Position numbers and translations under genes: made by a program. The notes under the pieces were generated by a model that worked only from the letters and a program-made list of their open reading frames with translations, ran no database searches and was not told the DNA's origin. Below, one piece after another: positions 18,201 to 28,098 of a stretch of 43,927 nucleotides of DNA. The DNA comes from Lysobacterales bacterium (GTDB taxonomy: Bacteria > Pseudomonadota > Gammaproteobacteria > Xanthomonadales > SZUA-36): the NCBI GenBank assembly GCA_029859645.1, contig JAOUCS010000015.1, positions 1 through 43,927 on the forward strand, written 5' to 3'. Numbering within the stretch: the first letter of the stretch is position 1; each line of letters begins with the position of its first letter.

Positions 18201-18369
18201 GTGGTGAAGCGGCTCGCCAATTGGCCTGGACATTCAACTGCGGCAGGTCGATGTCGGGAAACAACTGGACCGGCAGTTTGTTCAGACTGAACAGGCCAAA
18301 CAGTGTAATGATCGCGACGGCGACGGCCACGCCTGCTGGATTCCTGACGGCTTGTTCGGTAATGCCCAT
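15274..18369 (-). CDS. RND-family efflux transporter (AcrB/HAE-type)
   Basis: The 1031-residue inner-membrane pump has the standard RND plan: TM1 near residues 12-30, a large periplasmic porter loop, TM2-6 (about 340-500), a second porter loop (about 560-850) and TM8-12. In TM4 the sequence is AVGMVLDAAIVVSENIVR. Asp404 matches AcrB Asp407, but the second relay Asp (AcrB Asp408) is Ala405. In the TM10 segment LGLVVNNAILLVDQ, Asn stands where AcrB has Lys940. Reduced relays of this kind occur in other RND branches, so proton coupling may still work. Strong ribosome site GGGAGGAG. A 12-nt inverted repeat lies just upstream (18386-18397). Substrates (drugs, solvents, lipids) cannot be told. Confidence 0.95.
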   Translation of the reverse strand: MGITEQAVRNPAGVAVAVAIITLFGLFSLNKLPVQLFPDIDLPQLNVQANWRAASPREVEAEILEPMEEVLQGLPGMRVMEANAFNGGAFINLQFNLETDMQATLMDVIGRLNRLPPLPADADPPVVQLGGRGGANGALTWYFVQMLPGTPGKLTDYAQQVEDIIKPRIESIDGVAGVDILDGSPEQLQIVIDPYRAAELGLPLTDIAANASRSNDISGGFIDVGRRQYTLRFEGRYDPEQLRNQVLEWREGRPVRLGDIAEIKVDRGLRRDIVIQNGNPAMGIRIDRQNGANVLAALTEVKAVMEELREGPLKELGLDARQSFDASVFIKRAVNLVTSNLMIGILLAVGVLWWFLRDARGTLLIATSIPVSLLTTFIVLQLTGRSLNVISLAGLAFAVGMVLDAAIVVSENIVRLREQGESPGKAALRGAGQVKGALLASTATTVAIFLPVLFLQDVEGQLFADLALTIAIAVCASLIVALTILPALGGSWLTHQKLARNQSPVWSKLAGLLMKATHTHWRRAGIIIKLVAIPLLLTWALFPQLDYLPPVKRDAVDAFLQTPPGATWDIKEQEIVSTLVERLQPYMDGEKEPALKNYYIWLFSGGGTIGARVLDQSKVKDLEVVMREEIMVGIPDFRGFASQGNLFGGFGGGRDIAVHLQSADEAGLVAASLAGQQQLMESFPGANVRAFPPPELSEPELRIFPDDSRISEVGWNRNAIASVIRTLGNGLWLGEYFNGEERMDIILKAGGWDTPEQLASTPVMTPAGEVVPLGELVQVERTTGPGQIRRVNGRRTVTLSVSPPENVSLETAVQQINDEVEPLLKAALPEDGTIIYGGSADSLSDAIETMTGNFLLALMILFLLMAGLFRSIRDSAIVTLTIPLAGVGGILSLQVLNLFTFQPMDLLTMIGFIILLGLVVNNAILLVDQTRRAERKGMTRDAAVEKALSIRMRPIFMSTFTTIFGMLPLVLMPGEGSVIYRGLATTIVGGMTCSLFFTLLMLPSLLRLGSARSSKTVEHEDSPRVVPELVT

Positions 18370-18481
18370 GTTTACTCCTCCCGCTATCTGGTCAGATTAG
18401 ACGGCAAAAGAAGTCAACAAGTTGTGTCGAAAGTAATGGTTTGCGATTACATGAAGCGGTTGCTCGGTGAACCGAGGAAAT

Positions 18482-19303
18482 TCAGGAAAAAAGTTTCAGC
18501 TTGTCTTTATAAGTGCGTGACAGTTTGACCGTATTACCGCCTTTCAGGGTCAGAAAATACTCGCCGTTGATGTGTGCCCGCATTTCAGTCACACGGTGAA
18601 TATTGACGATGGTTGAGCGATGGATGCGATGCAGGTAGTCGGGGTCCAGTTCCGCTTCCAGCTTTTTCATTGTCATCCGCATGATGTGGGTTTCCCCGCC
18701 GGCATGAACGCACATATAGTCGCCGGCTGCATCGATCCAGTCGATTTCATCCTGTGGCACCCAGGTGGTCGTTCCGCCGTCCTTGATAGCAAGCTTAGGC
18801 ACTTCCTTTTTTTTGAGTGAGTCGACGCCTTTTGCTTCGAGTTCCGTCATGCTGGATACCGGCTCCCCGGTGATATCACCCACTAGCTTCAGCAGTGATT
18901 GCCTGTGCTTAAGGGCCCGTTTCTGGTCCAGGGTGTCGTTTACCCGGGCCAGTGCCTCGGAAAGCCTGTCGTCCTCGATGGGTTTAAGGATATAGTCCAG
19001 TGCGTTGGCTTCGAACGCCTTGATCGCGTAGTCGTCGAAAGCGGTAACAAATACAACGGTCGGCATGTCTTCAGGGGGAAGTCTGCGCAGCACTTCGAAG
19101 CCATCGATTCCCGGCATCTGGATATCGAGAAAAACCAGGTCAGGATGATGCTCACTGATGAGTTTGAGCGCCTCGCGACCATTTTTAGCTTCCGCGATGA
19201 TGTCGACATCATCCCTGGCGGCCAGGCGCAATTTAAGCCCCCTCCTGGCGAGGGCTTCGTCGTCTACGATGATGGTTTTGAGCACATGTGCCATTGCTAC
19301 CAT
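18482..19303 (-). CDS. LytTR-family two-component response regulator
   Basis: This cytoplasmic transcription regulator has about 273 residues. The receiver domain (about 8-125) has the acidic pair VDDE, the phospho-acceptor Asp60 in DLVFLDIQMPG, the conserved Thr in VFVTAFDDYA and Lys in YILKPIEDD. A linker of about 50 residues is followed by a LytTR DNA-binding domain (about 170-273) with IDWIDAAGDYMCVHAGG, MRMTMKKLEAEL, YLHRIHRSTIVNIHRV and NTVKLSRTYKDKL. LytTR proteins bind direct repeats upstream of target promoters. I used the ATG at 19303; an ATG at 19294 is equally possible. No histidine kinase gene is adjacent, so it is an orphan here. It lies between the RND operon and a UrcA-family gene; either could be a target (inference). 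Confidence 0.92.
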   Translation of the reverse strand: MVAMAHVLKTIIVDDEALARRGLKLRLAARDDVDIIAEAKNGREALKLISEHHPDLVFLDIQMPGIDGFEVLRRLPPEDMPTVVFVTAFDDYAIKAFEANALDYILKPIEDDRLSEALARVNDTLDQKRALKHRQSLLKLVGDITGEPVSSMTELEAKGVDSLKKKEVPKLAIKDGGTTTWVPQDEIDWIDAAGDYMCVHAGGETHIMRMTMKKLEAELDPDYLHRIHRSTIVNIHRVTEMRAHINGEYFLTLKGGNTVKLSRTYKDKLKLFS

Positions 19304-19373
19304 CAAGCATATCATCCCTGATTTTTCTGGCAATCAAATCCTCGTGTACAGAGGTTTTTTCGATAGAAATAAA

Positions 19374-19401
19374 CAGGCGGACTCCGTTCGGAGCCCGCCT
19401 G
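19374..19401 (-). terminator. Rho-independent terminator of the UrcA-family gene
   Basis: The stem CAGGCGG-x-CTCCG pairs with CGGAG-x-CCGCCTG around a tiny loop (one internal mismatch). Read on the minus strand it is followed by TTTATTTCT at 19373-19365. It lies 28 nt past the stop of the UrcA-family gene and before the LytTR gene, so the two genes are probably separate transcription units. Confidence 0.75.
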
Positions 19402-19428
19402 CTCAGTACGATGCAAGAATCCGGCTTG

Positions 19429-19773
19429 CTATTGATAATGCAGTTCGGCCACTTCGGGATTGTCCAGGCGCTCTACAGCGGCTGTCAGGGTCCCTTCATA
19501 GCACTGTTCCACTTTCTGGGATTGGCGAACGCTGCCGGTAATCCGGCGATCAGACGGACCGCAGACTTCTTTTGTCTGGGATTTCAATTTGCCATACACC
19601 GCGTTGGCCTCGTTATCAACTTCCGGTTGCCACTCGCTGTTGAGGAGGCTCATGTTGACATCTTGCTTGTTCTCGGCGCCGGCCAAAGTGATCAGCGGAA
19701 GAGAGAGCGCGGTTACGGCAACCAGGGAAACTACAGAGTTACGGATTGTGTGAGCGGTAGATTTTGTTTTCAC
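19429..19773 (-). CDS. UrcA family secreted protein
   Basis: The 114-residue protein starts at a GTG with AAAAGGTG about 6 nt upstream; the frame continues upstream but without a better site. The N-terminus is a signal peptide (NSVVSLVAVTALSLPLITLAGA). The mature part has the UrcA pattern: a first half with NSEWQPEVDNEANAVYGKLKS, then KEVCGPSDRRI and a second cysteine in VEQCYEGTLTAAVERLDNPEVAELH. The two cysteines probably form a disulfide in the periplasm. UrcA proteins are common in Xanthomonadales and sphingomonads; their function is unknown. It appears monocistronic with its own terminator. Confidence 0.8.
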   Translation of the reverse strand: MKTKSTAHTIRNSVVSLVAVTALSLPLITLAGAENKQDVNMSLLNSEWQPEVDNEANAVYGKLKSQTKEVCGPSDRRITGSVRQSQKVEQCYEGTLTAAVERLDNPEVAELHYQ

Positions 19774-20066
19774 GTTTAGCACCTTTTGTGTGTTAATCGA
19801 AATGTCCATGAGCCAGAACAGGTGACCCATGTATGTACAGATGCACTAAACACGAAAAAAGTTATACGTGTTGCGACGAGTTGAATGGCGTGCGGCGATG
19901 AACGGAATGGTTGACGGGAAAAACAGTTACCTCAGTTGATCGGTTATCATGAGTAACATGGATTCGACCACAAGGATTTTGCTGATTTCTGCTGCAGGCT
20001 GTGCTTTCCTTTTTGCAGACCTGATGCCGGCTGGCAATTAGCAACCCGGGAATCGATTCAGGCTTT
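19774..20066. other. Intergenic region between UrcA-family and glycosyltransferase genes
   Basis: This 293-nt stretch separates two divergent genes and should hold both promoters, but I cannot single out convincing -35/-10 pairs. It contains a 30-codon frame on the plus strand (19949-20041, product starting MSNMDSTTRILLIS) with a hydrophobic centre and no clear ribosome site. I do not call it a gene. Confidence 0.4.
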
Positions 20067-21785
20067 ATGTACCCCGCCAGCAGTTTCATTTTTGTCGGAG
20101 TTTTCGCCGCGCTGTCCTTCCTCGCCGGTTTCGCGGTCCTGTCGCGTGTTGCTGCAGGCCAACTGGAATTCTCCCGGTTGTTAGCCATTCCGGTTGGCGC
20201 CGGGTTGGTGATCTGCCTGCTGTTTCTGCTGGCCGTGGCTGGCGCGTTGATGCCGCTGCCGCTGGTGCTGACAGCTGTCGGACTTGCGCTGGCCTCATGG
20301 TTAGCATGCCGTGGAAGGATTCAAGAAGCGCTTGGTGCAGCCGGGAGTTATAACCGTGTGTCGCTCATGCTGCTGGCTGTGTTGTTGGCCTATACCGCCT
20401 ATGCGGCCTTGGGTGTGCCACTGGAATGGGATGAGTTGTCCTATCATCTGCCCTATGCGCGTGACTATGCTGAAAGTGGCAGCCTGGTGGTCAGCGAGTA
20501 TTTGCGCTTTCCGCTGCACACGCACAACGTTCACCTGTTGTATGCGGTCGCGCTGATTTTCAGTGATGAAACGGCAACCCATCTGTTACACGCATTGTCC
20601 GGTGTGCTGGTAGCTGTCGGAATGGTGTCCTGGTGCCGCGCAAATCTCACTTATGGTGTCGGCATTGTCGCGGCAGCTTTGTATGTCGGCCTGTCCGCCA
20701 CATATTACGACACGGCTTATGTAGACCTGACTCTGGGATTGTTCGTGTTCTATGCTTTCTTTGCTTTAAGCGCATGGCAAGAGACACGTGAGCCTGGTTT
20801 TCTGCTGGCTTCCGCTTTTCTGCTGGCCATGGCCGCCGGCACCAAGTACCAGGGACTGGTGCAACTGGTGGTGTTCTTTTTCGCTCTGCTGGCCATCACC
20901 CGTTCTGCCAGCGTGTTCGCCAGGGTTGCGTTGGTGTTGCTGCTGTTTGGAACCTGGTGGTACATTCGAAACCTGCTGGTTTCCGGCGACCCCATCCACC
21001 CTATGGGCGCACGTCTTTTTGGTTATTGGCTATGGAACGAATCCGACCTTGCCGGGCAGTTGGGGAATATTTCGACATACCGGGATCACCTCCACTGGGT
21101 GCTGGTTCCTGCGCTGGGTTCGGTCTGGCTGGTGAGATCCATGAATGCGCGTTACCGCTCACTGGTCATCGTTGGACTGGGAGGATTGTTAATCTGGTAC
21201 CTCACTTCCCGTTATCAGCGTTACCTCCTGCCGACACTGCCGTTCCTGGCTATCCTGTCAGTACATGTCAGCGGGCACTATGGTCGAACCTGGACTGCCG
21301 CTTCCCGGCTGCCAGAGGTCACCCGAAAGCGCCTGGTCCTGGTGTTACTGGTGCTGCTAAGCGTCGTAGCTGTTGCGGACATTGTGGGTAAGTGGGCTGA
21401 CACCTGTTTCACCCGGTCCTGTATCGACAAGGTCTACGAACGGGAGCTTTTTACCGCTCAGGCCGCCAGGTCGGTCCCCGGTTTTCGACGGCTCGCCCTG
21501 TATCAGATGGGGCTGGAAAACGAGCTGTATTTGCTGGGTAAACCAGTATTTGGCGACTGGTTTGGCCCCTATCGTTACAACGACCTGATTGCGTTGGGTG
21601 GTGACGGTGAGGCGACGGCCGCCCATCTGAAACGCATCGGTGCTGACAGCCTGATCATCAACAAAACCCTGCACCAGTTCCAGGACTTCCTGGAAAACGA
21701 CCGCCTGGATGAAGTGTTGATTCCGGTTTACGAGGATAGGGCGGTCATTTTGTACCAACTGCCGGAGTCTCACAGCCGACGCTGA
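20067..21785 (+). CDS. Polytopic membrane glycosyltransferase (GT-C / GT39-like)
   Basis: The 572-residue integral membrane protein has about 10-12 hydrophobic segments, starting with SFIFVGVFAALSFLAGFAVL. The first large periplasmic loop has the acidic GT-C signature EWDELSYHLPYARDYAESG, the position where lipid-linked-sugar transferases such as ArnT/PMT relatives carry catalytic acids. Later typical pieces are AAGTKYQG and TWWYIRNLLVSGDPIHPMG. A soluble C-terminal part (about 455-572) holds cysteines (DTCFTRSCIDKV) and a final ...AVILYQL strand, common in proteins that sense or position the acceptor. It likely transfers a sugar from a polyprenyl-phosphate donor to a lipid or protein in the periplasm, but donor and acceptor are unknown. 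It stands alone, with no polysaccharide cluster around it. Confidence 0.85.
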   Translation: MYPASSFIFVGVFAALSFLAGFAVLSRVAAGQLEFSRLLAIPVGAGLVICLLFLLAVAGALMPLPLVLTAVGLALASWLACRGRIQEALGAAGSYNRVSLMLLAVLLAYTAYAALGVPLEWDELSYHLPYARDYAESGSLVVSEYLRFPLHTHNVHLLYAVALIFSDETATHLLHALSGVLVAVGMVSWCRANLTYGVGIVAAALYVGLSATYYDTAYVDLTLGLFVFYAFFALSAWQETREPGFLLASAFLLAMAAGTKYQGLVQLVVFFFALLAITRSASVFARVALVLLLFGTWWYIRNLLVSGDPIHPMGARLFGYWLWNESDLAGQLGNISTYRDHLHWVLVPALGSVWLVRSMNARYRSLVIVGLGGLLIWYLTSRYQRYLLPTLPFLAILSVHVSGHYGRTWTAASRLPEVTRKRLVLVLLVLLSVVAVADIVGKWADTCFTRSCIDKVYERELFTAQAARSVPGFRRLALYQMGLENELYLLGKPVFGDWFGPYRYNDLIALGGDGEATAAHLKRIGADSLIINKTLHQFQDFLENDRLDEVLIPVYEDRAVILYQLPESHSRR

Positions 21786-21812
21786 ACACTGAATGGCTTC
21801 ACTGAACCGGGA

Positions 21813-22775
21813 TCATAGCCACTTTTTAAAGCGAAACAGCAAGGCGAGCGCGATGGTCAGGCCGGCGCACATTGCCACGACGATCCAGAACGCCGCTTCT
21901 TGTTCCATTCCGGGCATGCCGCCTACGTTGATACCCATGAGCCCGGTAAAGAAACTCAAGGGAAGAAAAATTGTCGCCACGACGGTGAATACATAAGAGC
22001 GTTTATTCATCTGCTCCGAGACGCGGGTAGCCAGTTCATCCTGAGCCAGCGCAGCCCGGTCACGCACTTCGTCAATGTCTTCGATGTAGCGCACCAGGCG
22101 GTCGCTGGTTTCCCGCAGGCGTAAGCGGTCGAATTCTTCCAGCCACCCAAGATTTTCACTCACCAGGCGATTCATCGCCTCGCGTTGGGGTGCCAGGTAG
22201 CGTCTCATGGAGACGGTTCTTTTGCGTAACTTCGACAACTTGATCCGGATGCCGGTGGTCTCGTCGTTGAGAATGTCTTCTTCCAGCGCCAGCATCTGGT
22301 CCTCGCAGTCTTCAACGGTGTCATTCATGCGGCGGACGATTCGGTCGATCCACGATGCCAGGAGTTCAGCGGCTGTCTTCGGCCCGTTGCCAGCCTCCAG
22401 TTCCTCGAGTACGTCCTGGGTAGAAAGAAGTTTCCGTCGACGCGTACTGATGACCTTCTTTCCGTCCGTCCAGATGCGCAAGGAGACCATGTCTTCAGGG
22501 TCATTCCCGGGACTGAGATTGACGCCCCGTAACGACAACAAAAGCGAGTCACCTCGGTGCTGGCAGCGTGGCCGGGTTTCACCTGAGAGCAGGGCGCTGA
22601 CGACAATTTCATTGAGGCCGCTCGAATCTTCCAACCAGGCGCGGGCTTCAGGGTCTTCGTAATTGAAATGCAGCCACAGACAACCCTGCCCGGGCTCCCA
22701 GTGCTCGATACGGTCCCAAGGTACGGGTGTCATACCACCCTTACCGTCCAACAGCAGGGCATGGATTGGGTTCAT
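21813..22775 (-). CDS. zntB: CorA-family zinc/magnesium transporter, ZntB-like
   Basis: The product has about 320 residues from the ATG at 22775 (an in-frame TTG at 22817 would add 14). A large cytoplasmic N-domain (alpha/beta funnel) is followed by long helices (about 150-260) and two C-terminal TM segments (YVFTVVATIFLPLSFFTGLM and FWIVVAMCAGLTIALALLF). The loop after TM1 reads GINVGGMPG, the ZntB variant, rather than the GMN-FEFMPE of CorA, so a ZntB-like proton-driven zinc transporter is the better call. It functions as a homopentamer in the inner membrane. It lies 70 nt downstream of the DUF4956-like gene on the same strand, probably in one transcript with comM. Confidence 0.88.
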   Translation of the reverse strand: MNPIHALLLDGKGGMTPVPWDRIEHWEPGQGCLWLHFNYEDPEARAWLEDSSGLNEIVVSALLSGETRPRCQHRGDSLLLSLRGVNLSPGNDPEDMVSLRIWTDGKKVISTRRRKLLSTQDVLEELEAGNGPKTAAELLASWIDRIVRRMNDTVEDCEDQMLALEEDILNDETTGIRIKLSKLRKRTVSMRRYLAPQREAMNRLVSENLGWLEEFDRLRLRETSDRLVRYIEDIDEVRDRAALAQDELATRVSEQMNKRSYVFTVVATIFLPLSFFTGLMGINVGGMPGMEQEAAFWIVVAMCAGLTIALALLFRFKKWL

Positions 22776-22845
22776 CGGCTCAGGAGCTTCGGGTTCTGCA
22801 GCAAAGCAGGCTTGCAATGGTATCTTTCAGACAGTCTCTGCGGCA

Positions 22846-23505
22846 CTATGATTTCTCATCCGTTTTTTCTATCCGCTCTTCCGATGGCCTGACCGCATCC
22901 TCTTCGAGCAATGGCTCCAGCGCCAGCGCGGAATAAACGAAGAAGACACTCAGCGCGAGCGCGATTTCGAGTGTCTGGGTTCCGGCCGCCAGGCCGACCG
23001 CCATGCAGGCAAATATGAACAGGGCATCGGTCAGGTTCTTAAGGGAAGTCCGGTAGCGCACTCCGGCAAAAATACCCGTCAGCGCAAATGCCAGCGCGAG
23101 GCTGAACTTGACGATTACGATGATGGCCGTCACCACCAGGGGCAGAAGCAGCAGGCTGGAACTGACCTTGTGTCCGGCGGGTATTTCTTCAGCAACTTCG
23201 AGGTCGCCCACGGCTATGTAAACCCAACGTATCGGGATCATCAGCAATAATGCGCCCAACATTGACAACGCAATGCCAATGCCATCCGACACGAGGTCTA
23301 TTGGCATGCGCACTTGCGTGATCAGCACACTCAGGTCCGGCTCGGCGGGGAAATCACCACCGCCCTGCAACCTGTTCAGTCCGCCAAAGGGCAGCAGCGG
23401 AGTGATTTTTGGAAAGAGTTTAACCAGCAACGAAATAATACCCACCACTACCACGTAGTAGACAATGAGTTTGAAGCCAAGCCTGTTTCTTTGAGTAAGT
23501 GTCAC
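22846..23505 (-). CDS. DUF4956-like membrane protein
   Basis: The 219-residue protein starts at a GTG 4 nt after the comM stop. It has TM segments at about 11-30 (LIVYYVVVVGIISLLVKLF), 78-100 (GIALSMLGALLLMIPIRWVYI), 118-140 and 165-190. The signature FALTGIFAGVRYRTSLKNLTDALFIFACMAVGLAAG matches the DUF4956 type of membrane protein (charged RxRTSLKN segment between two hydrophobic stretches). In other bacteria DUF4956 proteins sit near polyphosphate or VTC-like genes, but no such partner is here. The C-terminus is acidic and cytoplasmic. Function unknown. Its tight spacing to comM suggests co-transcription. Confidence 0.7.
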   Translation of the reverse strand: MTLTQRNRLGFKLIVYYVVVVGIISLLVKLFPKITPLLPFGGLNRLQGGGDFPAEPDLSVLITQVRMPIDLVSDGIGIALSMLGALLLMIPIRWVYIAVGDLEVAEEIPAGHKVSSSLLLLPLVVTAIIVIVKFSLALAFALTGIFAGVRYRTSLKNLTDALFIFACMAVGLAAGTQTLEIALALSVFFVYSALALEPLLEEDAVRPSEERIEKTDEKS

Positions 23506-23509
23506 AGCT

Positions 23510-25769
<2,260 letters not shown>

Positions 25770-25873
25770 GTGATTTCAGCGGTGAGCCGAAAAAAATCGA
25801 AGAAACTAAATCGCACTTTGGAGCGTCTATTATCTGAGACCGACCAAAAAACCGAGTATCAGGGCAAAGAATA

Positions 25874-28078
25874 ATGACAGAACGCCACTCCTTCATATCG
25901 GCGACCCTCGCTGAGCTGAACCGGCGAAAAGTGCTCAGGACCGTGGGCGCTTACGCGGTGGGCGTCTTTGTGCTGCTGCAATTGATGGACGCAGCGGTCG
26001 AACCGCTCAGGCTGCCCGACTGGCTGCCGACACTACTGGTGGTATTGCTGATACTTGGCTTTCCGGTGGTTTTCCTGCTGGCCTGGCATCTCGATATTCG
26101 CTCCGATGGAATTCACCGTACCCAGAGCGCCGGTCTGCTGACCCGGTCACAGAGCACTATCCTGTTCAGTATTATGCTGGTGGCCATGGGGGGGCTGGCT
26201 TACGGCTTCTACCAGTACTATGCCGGCGTTTTCCAGTCAACGTCCCTGCAGGCCCCGGTCCAGGTAGCTGCCGAGCGTGAATTTACTGCACCCGAAAACT
26301 CCATTGCCGTGCTGCCTTTCACTGACATGTCGCAGGAAAGCGACCAGGGTCAGTTCGCAGCAGGCATGTCGGAGGAAATCCTGAACCTGCTTGCCCAGGT
26401 GGATGGATTGAACGTGGCGGCGCGAACGTCGTCGTTCGCATTTCGTGACAACGAGGGCGACATTCGCGAGATCGGACGCCTGTTGAACGTCCGGACCGTG
26501 CTTGAAGGCAGCATCCGCAAGTCAGGTGACCGCATCAGGCTGACGGCACAGTTGATCAACGTCGAAGACGGCTTCCATATCTGGTCTAAGATTTACGACC
26601 GCGACATGACGGATATCTTTGAAATCCAGGACGAGGTCGCCAGCAGCATCGCTACCGCGCTGGTAGATTCCTTCGAAGGTCTTACTGCCAAACCGGAATC
26701 ACGCACCGACAGTATTGCTGCAGCCCAGGCCTACCGGACAGGACGCCTGCATTGGTGGCGCCGGACACCGGATGAATTGCAAAAAGCCATCGAGTTGTTC
26801 GCCAAGGCACTGGAACACGATGCCCAGTATGCACCGGCCTATGCAGCGATGGCCGATACCTGGCTGCTGATTTCGCTGTATGGCAACATCACCACGATCA
26901 AGGCGACGCAGAAAGCCCAGGCCATGATTGAAAAAGCCCTGGCCATTGACCCCAATTCTGCCGAGGCATTTGCTGCGCTGGGCCTGGCCCGCTGGCAGAT
27001 TGGCCAGTATGATGCGGCCGAATCAGCGCTGCGGCAGGCGGTGGAATTGAATGAGGACTACATACCGGCGCAGCTTTGGCTGGCCGGAGTGCTTGGAGAG
27101 CAGGGACGATACCCCGAAGAGCACCTGGTGCTGCAGCAAGCCATGCAGCGTGACCCCCTGAACGAACTGCTGATGGTCAATTACGCCCAGAATCTTTCAA
27201 CACGGGGGGATTGGCAGGCGGGCCGCGATATTTTGGGAGGCCTGCTGCAATTGCGGCCGGATTCAACCATTCTGCTGCGTTTCATGGCAAAAATGGAGAT
27301 TTACAACGGCAACCTCGTGGAAGGCTGGAAACTGGCGAACAGGGCCTATCAGCTGGCGCCGGACAATCCGGAGGATATTGCTTCCCTGGCCCGGACCTGG
27401 GTGCTGCTGGGTGACGTCGAAGAGGCAGAGCGGCTGGTGCTGGAAGGGCTGGAATCAGCGGGTAACAACCAGAATCTGCTCGGGACATACTGGATGACGC
27501 TAATGGTCGCGCGCCGCTATGAAGAAGCCGAGACCCTCGTTCGGGAATGGATTGCCGAGGCAGGAGACGACTTGCCTGAAACGATGAAGCGAAGATTTGA
27601 TTTTCAACTGGGGATGATCGCAATCATCCGCGGGGATCTGCCCCGTGCCCGGGATCTGCTGATTTCAGCGATCAACGATGACGAGGTATTGGCCTACAGC
27701 GGTGACGCGGTGATGGTAGTCACGCTGGCGGCTCTTGCTTCGGAACAACTGGGTGATACCGAGACCGCCGAAGAAATGCTGAGCGACGCCGAGCGTAAAA
27801 TACGCCGGGCACGGCTCAACGGCGTGGATGATCCCGGTATTTATTACAACGAAGCCATTCTACTGACGATGCAAAGCCAGCCTGAGAGGGCGATGCAGAA
27901 ACTCAATGAAGCGTACCAGCGGGGTTTTCGTGAGCAGTGGGTAATGGATATCGACGGTCGCCTGGCCCCGCTCAGAAGCCATCCTGAATTCCTGGCGCTG
28001 ATGGAACAGATCAGGAATGAAGTGGACCAGGCCAGAACCGAGATCGAAACCTTATCCCAGGTGCTGGCCCAGCTGTAA
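25874..28078 (+). CDS. Membrane protein with TolB-like domain and TPR repeats
   Basis: The 734-residue protein begins with a short cytoplasmic region (LAELNRRKVLRTVGAYAVG) and three hydrophobic segments (about 24-42, 48-70 and 95-113). A TolB-like/FlgO-like domain follows (about 140-275: SIAVLPFTDMSQESDQGQFAAGMSEEILNLLAQV, TVLEGSIRKSGDRIRLTAQLIN, HIWSKIYDRDMTDIFEIQDEVA). TPR repeats then run to about 700 (for example YAPAYAAMADTWLL, AEAFAALGLARWQIGQYDAAESALRQAVEL). In many relatives the N-terminus carries an adenylate cyclase or OmpR-type DNA-binding domain; here only the membrane part is present. This suggests a scaffold or sensor role in the envelope (inference). It is 104 nt downstream of glnB and convergent with recG. 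Confidence 0.85.
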   Translation: MTERHSFISATLAELNRRKVLRTVGAYAVGVFVLLQLMDAAVEPLRLPDWLPTLLVVLLILGFPVVFLLAWHLDIRSDGIHRTQSAGLLTRSQSTILFSIMLVAMGGLAYGFYQYYAGVFQSTSLQAPVQVAAEREFTAPENSIAVLPFTDMSQESDQGQFAAGMSEEILNLLAQVDGLNVAARTSSFAFRDNEGDIREIGRLLNVRTVLEGSIRKSGDRIRLTAQLINVEDGFHIWSKIYDRDMTDIFEIQDEVASSIATALVDSFEGLTAKPESRTDSIAAAQAYRTGRLHWWRRTPDELQKAIELFAKALEHDAQYAPAYAAMADTWLLISLYGNITTIKATQKAQAMIEKALAIDPNSAEAFAALGLARWQIGQYDAAESALRQAVELNEDYIPAQLWLAGVLGEQGRYPEEHLVLQQAMQRDPLNELLMVNYAQNLSTRGDWQAGRDILGGLLQLRPDSTILLRFMAKMEIYNGNLVEGWKLANRAYQLAPDNPEDIASLARTWVLLGDVEEAERLVLEGLESAGNNQNLLGTYWMTLMVARRYEEAETLVREWIAEAGDDLPETMKRRFDFQLGMIAIIRGDLPRARDLLISAINDDEVLAYSGDAVMVVTLAALASEQLGDTETAEEMLSDAERKIRRARLNGVDDPGIYYNEAILLTMQSQPERAMQKLNEAYQRGFREQWVMDIDGRLAPLRSHPEFLALMEQIRNEVDQARTEIETLSQVLAQL

Positions 28079-28098
28079 GCAAACATTTCCAGCCGGCG

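Noticed and set aside
18463-18476. Hairpin CTCGG-TGAA-CCGAG after the LytTR gene
   Set aside because: No T-run follows on the minus strand, so it is not a convincing intrinsic terminator.
19340-19361. Small hairpin CCTC-GTGTACA-GAGG followed by TTTTTT on the plus strand
   Set aside because: A four-base stem is too weak, and no plus-strand gene ends there; it does not terminate a minus-strand gene in this orientation.
19949-20041. A 30-codon frame starting MSNMDSTTRILLIS upstream of the glycosyltransferase gene
   Set aside because: No clear ribosome site, biased only by a few hydrophobic codons, and no recognisable family; kept only as a note in the intergenic entry.
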